Below, in pieces: positions 34,201 to 44,800 of a DNA stretch of 64,000 nucleotides. Origin of the DNA: an uncultured Winogradskyella sp. (lineage in GTDB: Bacteria; Bacteroidota; Bacteroidia; Flavobacteriales; Flavobacteriaceae); contig NZ_CANMCZ010000007.1 of assembly GCF_947496485.1 (NCBI RefSeq), positions 1 through 64,000 on the forward strand. Direction: 5' to 3'. The position numbers were made by a program, and so were the translations under genes. Positions within the stretch are counted from its first letter, which is position 1, and the number at the start of each line of letters is the position of its first letter. The notes under the pieces are model-generated. The model made no database searches. It was not told the origin of the DNA and was given only the letters and a program-made list of their open reading frames with translations.

Positions 34201-37060
34201 TAACAGTTCCTGAGGTATTGTTATTTACGGTATTTACATACCATTGATAAGACGTCGTTCCCAAACCACCTGCTACAATCACCTCCAAATCTTGTGATGT
34301 AGTATTTTGACAGATACTCTGATAATCTAATGGTTGCATTGTGATTGTAGGATCATCTACAACTACTATTTCGGAAACAGCACTTGTAAGTCCTGAACAG
34401 CCACTAGCTGTATAACTCACCTCAACATAATAATAAAATGTACCCGTACTCATAAATGCAGGAGGTGTGTAAACTGAGTTTGTTGCTCCGGAAATCAATG
34501 TTCCATCAGTATTTGTATTTGTGGTATTAATGAACCATTGATAAGATACAATTCCTGTTCCTCCAGAAACAACAATTGATAATTCTTCGGCCGTTCCTCC
34601 TTCACATAATGATTGCGTATCTATAGGTTGTGTATCAATTTGTGTTGTATCGGCCACTTCAATTTCTGCGGTATCTGAAACAATCTCATTACAACCACCA
34701 GTTGAAAATGTAATCACCACATAATAATAGGTCGTCCCAACTGTATCTGTTGGAGGTGAAAAGGTCGCTGAAGTAGCGCCAGCAATTAAAGTTCCTGTAG
34801 TAGTATTGTCAACTGTATTTTCGTACCATTGATAAACTGCTGTTCCTGTTCCATCAAATGTCACAGTTAAATCGTCGGTTGTGCCATTTAAACATACCGA
34901 ATTAGATTGCGGTTGTGTCGTTATAGTTGGAGCTGGTTCTACAATAATTTCAAAATTTACTGGAGCACCTACACAACCACTGATTTCTGGTGTTACTGTA
35001 TATATAAGTGTTACGGCTGAAGTTGTGGCATTGATTATAGTTTGAGCGGGAATTGTATTAGATGTTCCATTAGAAATATAACCTGTAAGTCCTGCAGGAC
35101 TATTAGATGACCAATTGAATATTGTACTAGCATTATCTGATGTAATATTGATAGCACTTGATAGTGCTCCAGAACATACGGTTTGGGTTAAATCTGTATT
35201 AGTGATTGTGGGCGAATCGTTAATTGAAAAATCTTCAGTAGCTGTAGTTGTTCCACAAGAATTCGTTACACTAAAAGATACAGTATAATCACCAACTGCT
35301 GAATATGTTATAGTTCCTGGATCTAACTGATCTGAAGTTGCTGGTGATCCACCAGGAAAAGACCAGCTATAAATTATAGTATCTGAAACTGGCGCACAAG
35401 TTTCAACTATTGCAACAGGATTAAAAGTCGCCATTCCGCAAGCGTCATCAATTGGTTCAATTGAAGCTTCAGGAGGCTGTTTTACTTCAATGATCTGACT
35501 TGTCATAAAATCACCACAGCCATTCGTTGCTGTCATTGTTAACTCGTAAGTACCAGCAGAATCAAACTGAAACGATGGATTTGCAGTGTTTTCATCTGTC
35601 CCGTTTGTAAAACTCCATGATGATGAAGTACCACAAGATCCTGATGTATAATCTACTTCCCATAAATATGTTGGAGGTTCACAACTATTTGATTCATCGG
35701 TAGAATTTGTGGTAATAACTTGTAAAGGAGTACAGCCTTCGTTTACATTCAGACTAAATAAAGGTGTTAAATCTTCTTCAATACATATAGTCTTAATCAC
35801 AGGATCTGTAATACCGCAAAAATTCTCTTCAGTTAACGTCACTGTATAAGTTCCTGGAGATGTGTAGGTATGGCTTGGATTTTCTAAGTCAGATGTTGTA
35901 CCATCGCCAAAATCCCACATATGATTTGCTTGTTCAGTACAATTGGGTCCAAATCCATTTTCAGTTTCATTTGTAAACAATATTGCCGTATTTACGCAAC
36001 CTGGTGATTCGAACGTGAAATCAACATCTGGCAATTGTAGTAAGGTTACAGGACCAGCTGTAGAAAATGTTTGACCGCATGAAGTCGTAATAGTTAAGGA
36101 TACAATATAACCTGCTCCTGGACAATTTGATGTGGTATAAATATAATCTAGTAAAATAGGGCTAGCAGCTTCTGGATTAGTAGGATCATAATCTGTTGAT
36201 AACGCTATTAAATCGGCTTGTGTAAATGTTTCTTGATTTCCATCACCATAATCAACGAAATAAGTGGTATCCTGTGGATTATCACCCCAATCCGCAATAG
36301 TAAACCCTAAGTTTCCTACAGGCAAGCATAAATTAGTAGTATTACCTGGATTAGTAACGTTACCACCTGGATTACTGGAATTTTTAACAAGTATGGTTTC
36401 TGATGAATTACAACCACTATCACCATAACCAGTAAAAGTCATATTGAACGAGCCTAATTCTGTATAGGTGTGCGATATAGGAAATGAAATATTAGTTTCA
36501 GAAGTACCATCTCCCCAACTAACATCGTAAGAGGTTATACAACCCGCAGAAGGAGACACATTTCCTACATTAATTATATATGTAGGATCGACCGTATTAT
36601 TACCGCAATTATCAAATGGAAGAAATTGATCATCTAAATCTTCAAAAATAAGCTGAGGACGCTGTTCAACATTTATAGTCTGAAAAGAACTACCTGTAGA
36701 ATCATCGCTTTCATCAGTAACGGTTAATGTTACTGTAAAGTTTGAAAAACCACAGCCAAATGCATTATATATTTTATTTGGATTTGCGTTAGTAGAACTA
36801 GTGCCATCACCAAAATCCCAATCGTAAGTAAAAGGTCCTGTTCCTGTAACTGCAGAAGTAAAATTAATTACGGTACCAGAACAAGCACTATTATTGTTGA
36901 AAGTAAAACTAACACCTGGAGGGTTAAGTAAAGAAGTGGAACTATTGAGCGTTAGACTATCAAATTCTTCATCATAAATATTAATAGATAAATTATTTGC
37001 GCCAATTAATCCACAAACAGATATAACAACCAATATTAGGCTATATTTAATTTTCCCCAT
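31271..37060 (-). CDS. Giant PKD/Ig/SprB-repeat surface protein with T9SS type B sorting domain
   Basis: A 1929-aa cell-surface protein. The signal peptide is at 1-22. Several PKD domains fill ~45-620 (DWDFGDGTSS, MWDFGDGTTSD and others). Four consecutive ~90-aa Ig-like repeats with YQW[YF].NT and PP...GT.YYY follow (~710-1080). Seven SprB-type repeats (C..-GG..PY.-W-L.PG.Y.[IV].[VI]TD..[GN]C) fill ~1180-1720. Then come a last PKD (LWDFGDGSFSAEENP) and a C-terminal ~85-residue gliding-motility-type sorting domain (PDAFTPNEDGLNDYF to the end). It resembles SprB-like adhesins used in gliding or attachment. It is transcribed ahead of its PorP/SprF partner. Confidence 0.93.
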   Translation of the reverse strand: MGKIKYSLILVVISVCGLIGANNLSINIYDEEFDSLTLNSSTSLLNPPGVSFTFNNNSACSGTVINFTSAVTGTGPFTYDWDFGDGTSSTNANPNKIYNAFGCGFSNFTVTLTVTDESDDSTGSSFQTINVEQRPQLIFEDLDDQFLPFDNCGNNTVDPTYIINVGNVSPSAGCITSYDVSWGDGTSETNISFPISHTYTELGSFNMTFTGYGDSGCNSSETILVKNSSNPGGNVTNPGNTTNLCLPVGNLGFTIADWGDNPQDTTYFVDYGDGNQETFTQADLIALSTDYDPTNPEAASPILLDYIYTTSNCPGAGYIVSLTITTSCGQTFSTAGPVTLLQLPDVDFTFESPGCVNTAILFTNETENGFGPNCTEQANHMWDFGDGTTSDLENPSHTYTSPGTYTVTLTEENFCGITDPVIKTICIEEDLTPLFSLNVNEGCTPLQVITTNSTDESNSCEPPTYLWEVDYTSGSCGTSSSWSFTNGTDENTANPSFQFDSAGTYELTMTATNGCGDFMTSQIIEVKQPPEASIEPIDDACGMATFNPVAIVETCAPVSDTIIYSWSFPGGSPATSDQLDPGTITYSAVGDYTVSFSVTNSCGTTTATEDFSINDSPTITNTDLTQTVCSGALSSAINITSDNASTIFNWSSNSPAGLTGYISNGTSNTIPAQTIINATTSAVTLIYTVTPEISGCVGAPVNFEIIVEPAPTITTQPQSNSVCLNGTTDDLTVTFDGTGTAVYQWYENTVDNTTTGTLIAGATSATFSPPTDTVGTTYYYVVITFSTGGCNEIVSDTAEIEVADTTQIDTQPIDTQSLCEGGTAEELSIVVSGGTGIVSYQWFINTTNTNTDGTLISGATNSVYTPPAFMSTGTFYYYVEVSYTASGCSGLTSAVSEIVVVDDPTITMQPLDYQSICQNTTSQDLEVIVAGGLGTTSYQWYVNTVNNNTSGTVITGATSSVFNPPTTTVGTLYYYCIVSQDVSGCEVTSDTSEVEISAGAQFSAQPISDELCLGETTPALTVSYTNGTGTPTYQWYQNTVDDTVTGIAISGATSNVYNPPVNTTGTLYYYVIITFNSGGCSEIISNTAEIIVNETPIIADSDALICSGNTFEFTPDTTNSGDIVPLNTLYTWTTPVVNPAGSVTGATEQLTPIATISQFLENTTTNPATVIYTITPISGDCEGEDFEVVVTVNPSISITPAVTNNSCFESNDASLGITIVGGIPFTTGSPYNINWTGPNGFTSTNEDIFNLEAGTYTLDIEDNGGCPYSETFTITEPELLVFSFIDFDPETISCFNEDDGDISIDVAGGTAPYSYVWTLNGAPFSTDEDLTGLGPGEYAISVTDFNNCLLTGLIFIIQEPPLLEVTLNSKTDILCFGDATGTINVDVSGGRLDYTFAWTGPNGFTSSNQNIDTLFAGIYNLTVTDSSGCVDTLQVEVLQNDEIEIDVTVTEIVCYGDNDGSITINNISGGVAPYDVSWSNLATGNSQTNLSPGTYTITITDAENCEKDFPIVIESPPIFLIDPVVTQMSCAGENDASITLNFVGGIDPVTLVWDDDPNAGTERNNLPPGTYSVTITDGTPCVIQDSFTIFDILPLSLSANVTDALDCDDTNTGSINLLIQGGTPPFDIVWSNGSTTEDLDNIPPNTYVAQVTDANGCEIEGSWDVNRFEPLVLDVETQVDVNCEARTVNQTFVAIASGGVPPFQFNWSSGNVSGLNDEIMTTEEDGLVILEVTDAQGCSTNYSLNVEIPVLGDPDFTTSSFGFLNYGVYTIQDPIEFTNTATGNYESILWDFGDGSFSAEENPIHTYFEVGSYIVTQTVTYPFGCVFTKVITLYIEEGYKLVMPDAFTPNEDGLNDYFAPVHIGLNTLEINIFDTWGSLIYKESGDSIRGWDGKVKDEIAENGNYFYTFSAKTFYGDEIKKQGAFVFIK

Positions 37061-37303
37061 AAAACTGTAATAGCTAATTACTTAAAGACTTCAATTTAAT
37101 TAAATTCTTGTTATACCAATATTAAACTTTAATAATATTCGATAAGGTTATTGAATCCTCCGTGAATGGTATGATATTTTGAGAATTAGAAAATAAAACC
37201 TTTAAGAAGTTTAAGATCTAAAAATGTAGTTGTTTACGGTTTAACAATATTCAACAATTAAATTCCTTATTTTTAAAGACTTAATTCATTAACCAATCCA
37301 TAC

Positions 37304-40300
37304 ATGAAAACACTCACGCACATTTATATTACCCTCCTCTTACTTTTTACCCTAAATATTTCTTTCGCTCAAGACATATCCAAAGCCAAGGATTCGACAA
37401 AAAAAGCCACAAAAGAACTGCCTTTAGAACCTGAGCGTAAAGTCAACTTTACCACAGACAAAGGTACTTGGATATCAGTAGATGTAAGTCCAGATGGTAA
37501 AACCATTATGTTCGATATGATGGGAGATTTATACACCATTCCAATCACAGGAGGTAAAGCAACTAGAGTTACTGAAGGTATGCCATATGATGTACATCCT
37601 CGTTATAGTCCTGACGGAAAATCGATTTTGTTTATTTCAGATAAAAGTGGTTCTGATAATTTATGGACTATGGATCTTAATAGCAAAGAACAAAATCAAT
37701 TAACCAAAGACAAAAACAAGTATCATGTTTCTGCAGCTTGGAGTCCAGATGGCGATTACATTGTAGGTACACGTGGTCGAAGAAATATTAAACCATTTAT
37801 TGTACACAGAGATGGGGGCTCTGGTGCTAATTTAATGAGCAAACAAAAAGCAAACAAATACATCGACCCAACATTCAGCGCAGATGGAAAACATATATAT
37901 TTTTCTGCACGTCGTGGAGCGTGGAATTATAATGCACAATTACCACAATATCAGATTATAAGTTTTGATCGGGAAGACGCAACGACCGAAACAGTGACTT
38001 CTCGCTATGGCTCAGCATTCACTCCAACACTATCAAAAGATGGTAAATGGATGGTTTATGGTAGCCGATTTGAAGAGCACACAGGTCTTGTTCTTAGAAA
38101 CCTTAAATCAGGAGAAGAACGTTGGTTGGCATATCCTGTTCAACGTGATGACCAAGAGTCTATTGCTCCATTGGGTGTTTTACCTGCAATGGCTTTTACA
38201 CCAGATAGTAAAAATTTAATTGCTTCTTATGGTGGAAAATTATACAACATAGGAATCGCAGATGGTAAAGCAAAAGAAATTCCGTTTTCTGTAGATGTTG
38301 ATTTAGATATGGGACCAATGGTGTCTTTTAAATATCCTATTGATGATTCACCTGAAGGTTTAGTAACACAAATTAGAGGAGCCAAACCATCACCTAACGG
38401 AAACCAAATTGCATTTACAGCATTAAATCGTTTGTATGTCATGGACTTACCAAATGGAACGCCAAAACGATTGACAGATCATAACTTTACGGAAGCAATG
38501 CCTGCTTGGTCTCCAGATGGTAAACAAATTGTATTTACCACATGGAAACCTGACGGAGGTCATTTATATAAAGTGAATGCTTCTGGGAAAGGAAAACCAA
38601 TTCAGTTGACTAAAGAGCGTGGAATTTATAGCGATCCTGCCTGGTCTTATAATTCAAATCGCATTGCTTTTACTAAAGGAGCTGCGCAAACCTATGATGA
38701 TGCCATTGACCCCTTTAATGGTCGAGTAGTTGAAGAACTAGCGTGGATTCCTAATGAAGGTGGAACTATTACAATTATAGATAGAGCCAAAAGAAGAGGA
38801 ATGCCTCATTTTACAAAAGTAAACAACCGTATTTATTTAAATCACGGCAGCAAAGGCCTAATTTCTATACGCTGGGATGGTAGTGATGAAAAAGAACATT
38901 TAAAATTAACAGGAATTAAAACCTACGGTTCTTCAGATGTTTTCGGAAAAGGTCACGATCATGCCGCAGCTATGCCAAGTCACGAAGACGGTTGGAGAGA
39001 GAATAATAAAGGGTCAACTCCAAGTGAAATTAGAATTTCGCCAGATGGCACTCATGCCTTAGCAAAAATTAACAACGATATTTATTCTGTTATCATTCCA
39101 ATGATTGGAGAAACACCATCCATTTCATTAGCCAAAGCAGAGAATGCAGCATTTCCTGCTAATAAATTGACTGTTATGGGTGGCGAATTTCCAGAATGGT
39201 CTAACGATAGTAAGAAAGTACACTGGTCTTTAGGTGCTAGTCATTTTGTATATGATTTAGTAAAAGGAAAAGCTTTTGCAGACAGTTTGGCTCTAGCGAA
39301 GAAGAAAGAAAAAGAACTCAAGGAAACTGAAAAGAAAACAGATTCTACTGAAACAGATAAAAAAGAAGACAAGAAAAAAGACAAACCTACTTTTAAAGCA
39401 GATGAGTATAAAGTTAAAGTAAAATATCAGCGAGCCATTCCTAAAGGTAAAACGCTACTTAAAGGCGGGCGTATTATTACCATGAATGGAAAAGAAGTCA
39501 TAGAAAATGGTGATATTTTAATAGAAAATAATCGTATTGTAAATGTAGGTGCTTCAGGAAGTTTTGCTGTACCAAATGATGCAAAAATTATTGACGTCAA
39601 TGGCAAAACCATTACACCGGGTTTTGTTGACACGCATGCGCACATGTGGCCAAATTGGGGAATTCATAAAAATCAGGTTTGGATTTATTCTGCAAATCTG
39701 GCTTATGGAGTTACTACTACCAGAGATCCTCAAACTGCGACTACTGATGTATTGACTTATGCTGATATGGTTGAGGCCGGAATGATACATGGACCAAGAG
39801 TATACAGCACTGGTCCAGGAGTTGGCTTTTGGGCTTACAATATTCAGAGTTTAGACCACGCCAAAGAAGTCCTGAAACAATACAGTGAATATTATAACAC
39901 TAAAAGTATTAAGAGTTATTTGGTAGGAAATCGTCAACAACGACAGTGGGTTATAATGGCTGCCAAAGAACTGAAATTAATGCCTACTACGGAAGGTGGT
40001 TTAGACTTTAAACAAAATATGGTGAATATGATGGATGGTTATCCAGGTCATGAACATTCATTTCCTATCTATCCAATATATGATGATGTTATTAAAACAG
40101 CTGCCAAATCTCAAATGGCAATTACACCTACCCTTTTAGTGAGTTATGGAGGACCTTGGGCAGAGAATTATTTCTACTCTAGAGAGAATCCATACCATGA
40201 CAAAAAGTTACAGTATTTTACTCCTTACGAAGAGTTAGCGCAGAAATCAAGAAGACGACCAGGTTGGTTTATGGACGAAGAACATGTGTTTAAAAAACAT

Positions 40301-40702
40301 GCAGAATTTATGAAAGACCTCGCAGAAGCTGACGGAATAGGAGGTGTTGGCAGCCATGGACAATTACAAGGTTTAGGCTTTCATTGGGAGTTATGGGCTG
40401 TTGCCAGTGGAGGTATGAATAACCATGATGCGCTAAAAATTGCGACGATTAAAGGTTGTGAGGCTCTTGGATTAGATAAAGACCTAGGTTCTATTGAAGT
40501 TGGAAAAATTGCAGATATTTTAATTATGAATGACAATCCATTAGATAATTTGCGACACACTAATACCTTAACACATGTTGTGAAAAATGGTACTGTTTAT
40601 GATGCCAATACGTTAGATGAAGTTGCTCCTGTTGAAAAGAAAGCAGAGATTTTCCATTGGCAAACCAAAAAACCTGAAGGCTTACCTGGTGTTAAAAATT
40701 AA
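37304..40702 (+). CDS. Secreted TolB-propeller/amidohydrolase fusion
   Basis: A 1132-aa exported protein (signal peptide MKTLTHIYITLLLLFTLNISFA). Residues ~45-660 form a TolB/PD40 propeller with repeated YSPDGKSILF, WSPDGDYIVG and ISPDGTHALA motifs. A Lys/Glu-rich linker (~665-700) leads to an amidohydrolase domain (~710-1110) with D776-T-H778-A-H780 for metal binding and a late GSHGQ segment. Such fusions are frequent in Bacteroidota; the substrate (peptide- or hydantoin-like) is unknown. A strong terminator follows. Confidence 0.92.
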   Translation: MKTLTHIYITLLLLFTLNISFAQDISKAKDSTKKATKELPLEPERKVNFTTDKGTWISVDVSPDGKTIMFDMMGDLYTIPITGGKATRVTEGMPYDVHPRYSPDGKSILFISDKSGSDNLWTMDLNSKEQNQLTKDKNKYHVSAAWSPDGDYIVGTRGRRNIKPFIVHRDGGSGANLMSKQKANKYIDPTFSADGKHIYFSARRGAWNYNAQLPQYQIISFDREDATTETVTSRYGSAFTPTLSKDGKWMVYGSRFEEHTGLVLRNLKSGEERWLAYPVQRDDQESIAPLGVLPAMAFTPDSKNLIASYGGKLYNIGIADGKAKEIPFSVDVDLDMGPMVSFKYPIDDSPEGLVTQIRGAKPSPNGNQIAFTALNRLYVMDLPNGTPKRLTDHNFTEAMPAWSPDGKQIVFTTWKPDGGHLYKVNASGKGKPIQLTKERGIYSDPAWSYNSNRIAFTKGAAQTYDDAIDPFNGRVVEELAWIPNEGGTITIIDRAKRRGMPHFTKVNNRIYLNHGSKGLISIRWDGSDEKEHLKLTGIKTYGSSDVFGKGHDHAAAMPSHEDGWRENNKGSTPSEIRISPDGTHALAKINNDIYSVIIPMIGETPSISLAKAENAAFPANKLTVMGGEFPEWSNDSKKVHWSLGASHFVYDLVKGKAFADSLALAKKKEKELKETEKKTDSTETDKKEDKKKDKPTFKADEYKVKVKYQRAIPKGKTLLKGGRIITMNGKEVIENGDILIENNRIVNVGASGSFAVPNDAKIIDVNGKTITPGFVDTHAHMWPNWGIHKNQVWIYSANLAYGVTTTRDPQTATTDVLTYADMVEAGMIHGPRVYSTGPGVGFWAYNIQSLDHAKEVLKQYSEYYNTKSIKSYLVGNRQQRQWVIMAAKELKLMPTTEGGLDFKQNMVNMMDGYPGHEHSFPIYPIYDDVIKTAAKSQMAITPTLLVSYGGPWAENYFYSRENPYHDKKLQYFTPYEELAQKSRRRPGWFMDEEHVFKKHAEFMKDLAEADGIGGVGSHGQLQGLGFHWELWAVASGGMNNHDALKIATIKGCEALGLDKDLGSIEVGKIADILIMNDNPLDNLRHTNTLTHVVKNGTVYDANTLDEVAPVEKKAEIFHWQTKKPEGLPGVKN

Positions 40703-40726
40703 TTATTTTCCCAAACTGTTTTAAAC

Positions 40727-40758
40727 AAAAAGCCATTGCTATGTAGCAATGGCTTTTT
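40727..40758. terminator. Strong bidirectional terminator
   Basis: A perfect 14-bp stem AAAAAGCCATTGCT / AGCAATGGCTTTTT with an ATGT loop, between the amidohydrolase gene and the converging fasciclin gene. Confidence 0.85.
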
Positions 40759-40789
40759 CGCTATTAATCTAAAGTGTAATTATTTATAA

Positions 40790-41377
40790 TTATTTAGGCA
40801 TTACTACCGTATCAATGGCGTGAATCACACCATTTGATGCCGCTACATCTGGAATAACAACTACTGACGTATTTCCATTCGCATCAGTTAATGTTACGCT
40901 CCCGTTATTAAGACTTAAATCTATTTTTCCACCCTGAACAGTGTCCACAGTGAACTTACCATCATTTCCATTTATTGCTTCTATTACAGCAGAAGCTTCA
41001 AATTTACCAGCAACAACATGATATGTCAATACGGCTGTAAGTTGATCCTTACTTGCTGGCTTTAGTAAACTTTCTACAGTTCCTTCTGGTAATTTTCCAA
41101 AGGCGTCATTCGTTGGCGCAAACACTGTAAAAGGTCCTTCACCACTCAAAGTTTCTACTAGTCCGGCAGCTTTTACCGCAGCTACTAATGTTGAAAATGC
41201 CTCATTCCCAGCAGCAACTCCTACAATATTTGGTGTTGTTGGAGTCTCTTTGACTTCCTCCACTACTTCAATTGTTTCCTTTACGGCTTCTTCACTATTC
41301 TCTTTTTTGGTCTCATTACAAGATGTGAATGCAACTAAACTGACTGCACACATAACAAAGATTTTAAATACTTTCAT
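40790..41377 (-). CDS. Fasciclin-domain lipoprotein
   Basis: A 195-aa lipoprotein (lipobox LVAFTSC, Cys20), an acidic linker (EEAVKETIEVVEEVKETP) and one FAS1/fasciclin domain (~50-195): AFSTLVAAVKAAGLVETLSG, FTVFAPTNDAF (H1 motif), LTYHVVAGKF (H2 motif region) and the closing NGVIHAIDTVVMP. FAS1 domains mediate adhesion. It is transcribed alone. Confidence 0.93.
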   Translation of the reverse strand: MKVFKIFVMCAVSLVAFTSCNETKKENSEEAVKETIEVVEEVKETPTTPNIVGVAAGNEAFSTLVAAVKAAGLVETLSGEGPFTVFAPTNDAFGKLPEGTVESLLKPASKDQLTAVLTYHVVAGKFEASAVIEAINGNDGKFTVDTVQGGKIDLSLNNGSVTLTDANGNTSVVVIPDVAASNGVIHAIDTVVMPK

Positions 41378-41800
41378 AATTTAATTGGTTTGTTTTAATT
41401 TATTTATTTTGTTAAAGGTATTGCAAAATATGTTTTGTTTATGTTTTTTAACAAAAGCTTAAACAAATAAAGTTTAAATGTACAGGTCTATTTGAAAATA
41501 GATTCAATAGTATTAGTCTAAAATAGTATATCATAAATTTCAAAAAGGGATCAATTATATTAAATCAAATAAATATGAAACATATCACCTCTCTTCAATT
41601 TTTTCACCATCTAATCCATAGAACAATAAAATTCCTTTAATCATTCATTAAAAAACTTAAAATTATAAATTGCTGTTTTTCAGATATTTACAAATTTCAA
41701 TAAAATCATTTATGTATTTTATCGTCTTTTTATGCATTTCATAGAGTTTTTTTATTATGTTTGCGTGTCTTAAAGCCTCAAAATCTAAGACCAACCGCTT
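41378..41800. other. 423-bp AT-rich intergenic region
   Basis: No gene is visible. It holds the leader of the fasciclin gene on one side and a -7 box TATGTTTG (41756-41763) on the other, 37 nt before the LamG protein start. The rest is AT-rich with poly-T tracts and no convincing structure. Confidence 0.5.
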
Positions 41801-44800
41801 ATGATAACTTCTGCTCTACATGCTGGAAGAGCCTACATTCAAGGTTTAGTTATACTAATAGTGTCTTGCTTAGCATTTTCGCAAGACTTTGGTTTTAATT
41901 CAGATAGTGCAAATGCATCAAAATCTGAAAAGGTGATTGCTATGAACACACCTGTAAGCACTAACCATACGCCTTTTGATTTAAATCCTACAAATGAGGT
42001 TGAAGATATACTAACAATCAGCCTAATTCAAACAAATTCCATAAATACTCAAAACTTAAATAATTTAAATAGCGATGAGTTTTTAGTTGTAGAAAACAAT
42101 GGTGAAGATTTAAATTATAATGCTTTACCTGTTATAGTGAATTTAAGTTCTAGCCTCAATTCATCTATAATAACTGAGGTTTCATACAAAACCATACATC
42201 GTACTTGGAAAATCGAAGAAGCAGATATTGATATACCAACCGTCAAAGTTCAAATTCCAAAAGATTCAATTGCAAATAATTCTTTTTTAGGTAATTATTA
42301 CATGTTTATTTCTGATACTGGTGAATTTGATTCTACATCAGATTTTAGAACCATGACTTTGAATGAAAACGGTAATTTAGAAACAGAATATAACTTTGAT
42401 GGCACTACCTACATTACATTTGGTTTTTCGCCTCAAATTACGGAAGAACGTTCTATTTATTTTAATGGCACTGAGGCTTATATTGATATGCAAAACACCT
42501 TAGATCTTAATCCTAATGGCTTTACAATTTCGGCATGGGTAAAAGGTGATACTGCTGATACTGAAGAAGTTTCTATACTTTCTAAAAGAGATGTTGCCTT
42601 TACTCAAGGTTATGATTTCACTTTGACTGAAGGTAAGAAAGTTAGAATATCCTGGAAAAATGACGGCGACCAGTCTCTTACATCTTACACCTCTATTCCT
42701 AATGATGAATGGCACCATATAACGGCTATGTATAATGGTTCTAGAATTTCTATCTACATTGATGGAGTATTAGATAATTCTGCCACAAAAAATCCACCAA
42801 TAGCAACAAACGAATCGTTTTTTATTGCAGCAGCTGGAAAAAATAATCCTTCACAACACTTTAAAGGCCATATAGACGAAGTACGCATATGGAATACAGA
42901 TCTATCCATAGAACAGTTGCGCTTTATTATGAATCAAGAGATTAAAAACAATTCTGACCGCGTGGTGGGAAAAGAACTACCTAGTTCTATTACAAAAAAC
43001 GAAATTAATATACTCCCTTGGTCTAATCTGGCAGGTTATTATCCTATGTCAGCATTCACCTATAAAAATACTATTGATGCCTCAGGAAATGGTAATAATG
43101 GACAACTAAAAAATTTAACCACCGTTGCAAGAGAGACAGCTCCATTACCTTATACATCAAAACAAGATGGAGATTGGAATATAAATTCAACTTGGACAAA
43201 TGGCACTTTTCAATATACTCCAGGCTCAAGATCAATTGTTAATCCTGACGTTACTATTGATTGGAATATTGTAAAAACCGCTCACAATTTAACCTTAAAT
43301 AATTCATCGTTGCCAACTGTAAATAACAATAACAGAACTATTCTTGGCTTATTTGTAGAGGCCAAAATATTAACAGTAACAGGAAAAACATCAACTCAAA
43401 CTGGTAATGGAATTACAGTTTCACATTATTTAAATCTTGCAGGAACAATAGATTTAGAGGGTGAATCGCAATTAATTCAAACCACAGAAAGTGATTTGAA
43501 AATTGAATACAACGGAAAAATAGAACGCGATCAACAAGGTACAGGAGATATGTTTACTTATAATTATTGGTCATCTCCTGTAACAAAGCAAAATTCGTCA
43601 GTTAACAGTTTTAAGGTTAGCGATGTAATGAAAGACGGAACGTCAGTCTCAGAAACATTACCGATTAATTTTTCATCTTCCGGATATAATGGATCACCAA
43701 CTCAACCCATCAGTATTGCTGATTATTGGATTTGGAAATATGCCAATCAACCCAGTCAAAACTATTCGTCTTGGCAACATATAAGAAGAACAGGTACGAT
43801 TTTTCCAGGTGAAGGTTTTACGATGAAAGGACCAGGACTGGCATCTACTGAAACGCAGCAGAATTATACCTTTTCAGGCAAACCAAATAATGGAGATATC
43901 AATTTAGCTTTAGCTCCTAATAATGAATATTTAGTAGGAAATCCATACCCTTCTGCTATCGATGCTGATATTTTTATTAGAGATAATGGTCCAGAATTTC
44001 AAAATGATAATGCATTAAATTCTTCTTTAATTAGCGGAACGCTTTATTTCTGGAAACATTATGGAGGTGATTCTCACATCTTACAAGATTACGATGGTGG
44101 CTATGCGACTTATAATTTTTCAGGAGCTGTTGCTGCAGCAACTAAAGATAGTAACAATCTTAATTTCAATACTAACACATCACTATCTCAAAAACCTGGT
44201 CGTTATATTCCAGTTGGGCAAGGCTTTTTTGTAGTTGGTGAAAACGGAGGCACTATTAATTTTAATAATGGTCAGCGCGTCTTTCAAAAGGAAGATCAGA
44301 ACTCACCTTTTATGCGAAATGCAGTTACTTCAACTACACAAAAAAGTAATGAAGATGAAGCTATAGATCAAAGAATGAAGTTTAGAATCGGATTTAATTC
44401 TATTAACACTATATATCGTCAATTACTTTTAACCATAGATGAAAACACAACTTCTGGAGTAGATTGGGCTTATGATGGAAAGTTAAACGAAACACAAATA
44501 GATGACATGTTTTGGATGATAAATGATGAAGAATATATCATACAAGCAAGTAATGAAGCCGAAGTTTCCACAATATATCCTTTGGGTATAAGAACAGATT
44601 CAGATGGACTCAATAGAATATCCATAGATGCTTTAGAAAATGTGCCTAATGATATCAATATATATGTCCATGATATTGATTTAGACCTTTACCATGATTT
44701 AAGAGAAAGTAATTATGAAATTTTCTTAAATGCAGGCGAATATCTAGATCGTTTCGAAATTACGTTTAGTAATATGGCAGATTCCCTTGGTATTGATGAC

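Noticed and set aside
33800-34900. Regularly spaced similar segments that could suggest a CRISPR array or DNA repeat
   Set aside because: They are codons of four Ig-like protein repeats ~270 bp apart inside an intact reading frame.
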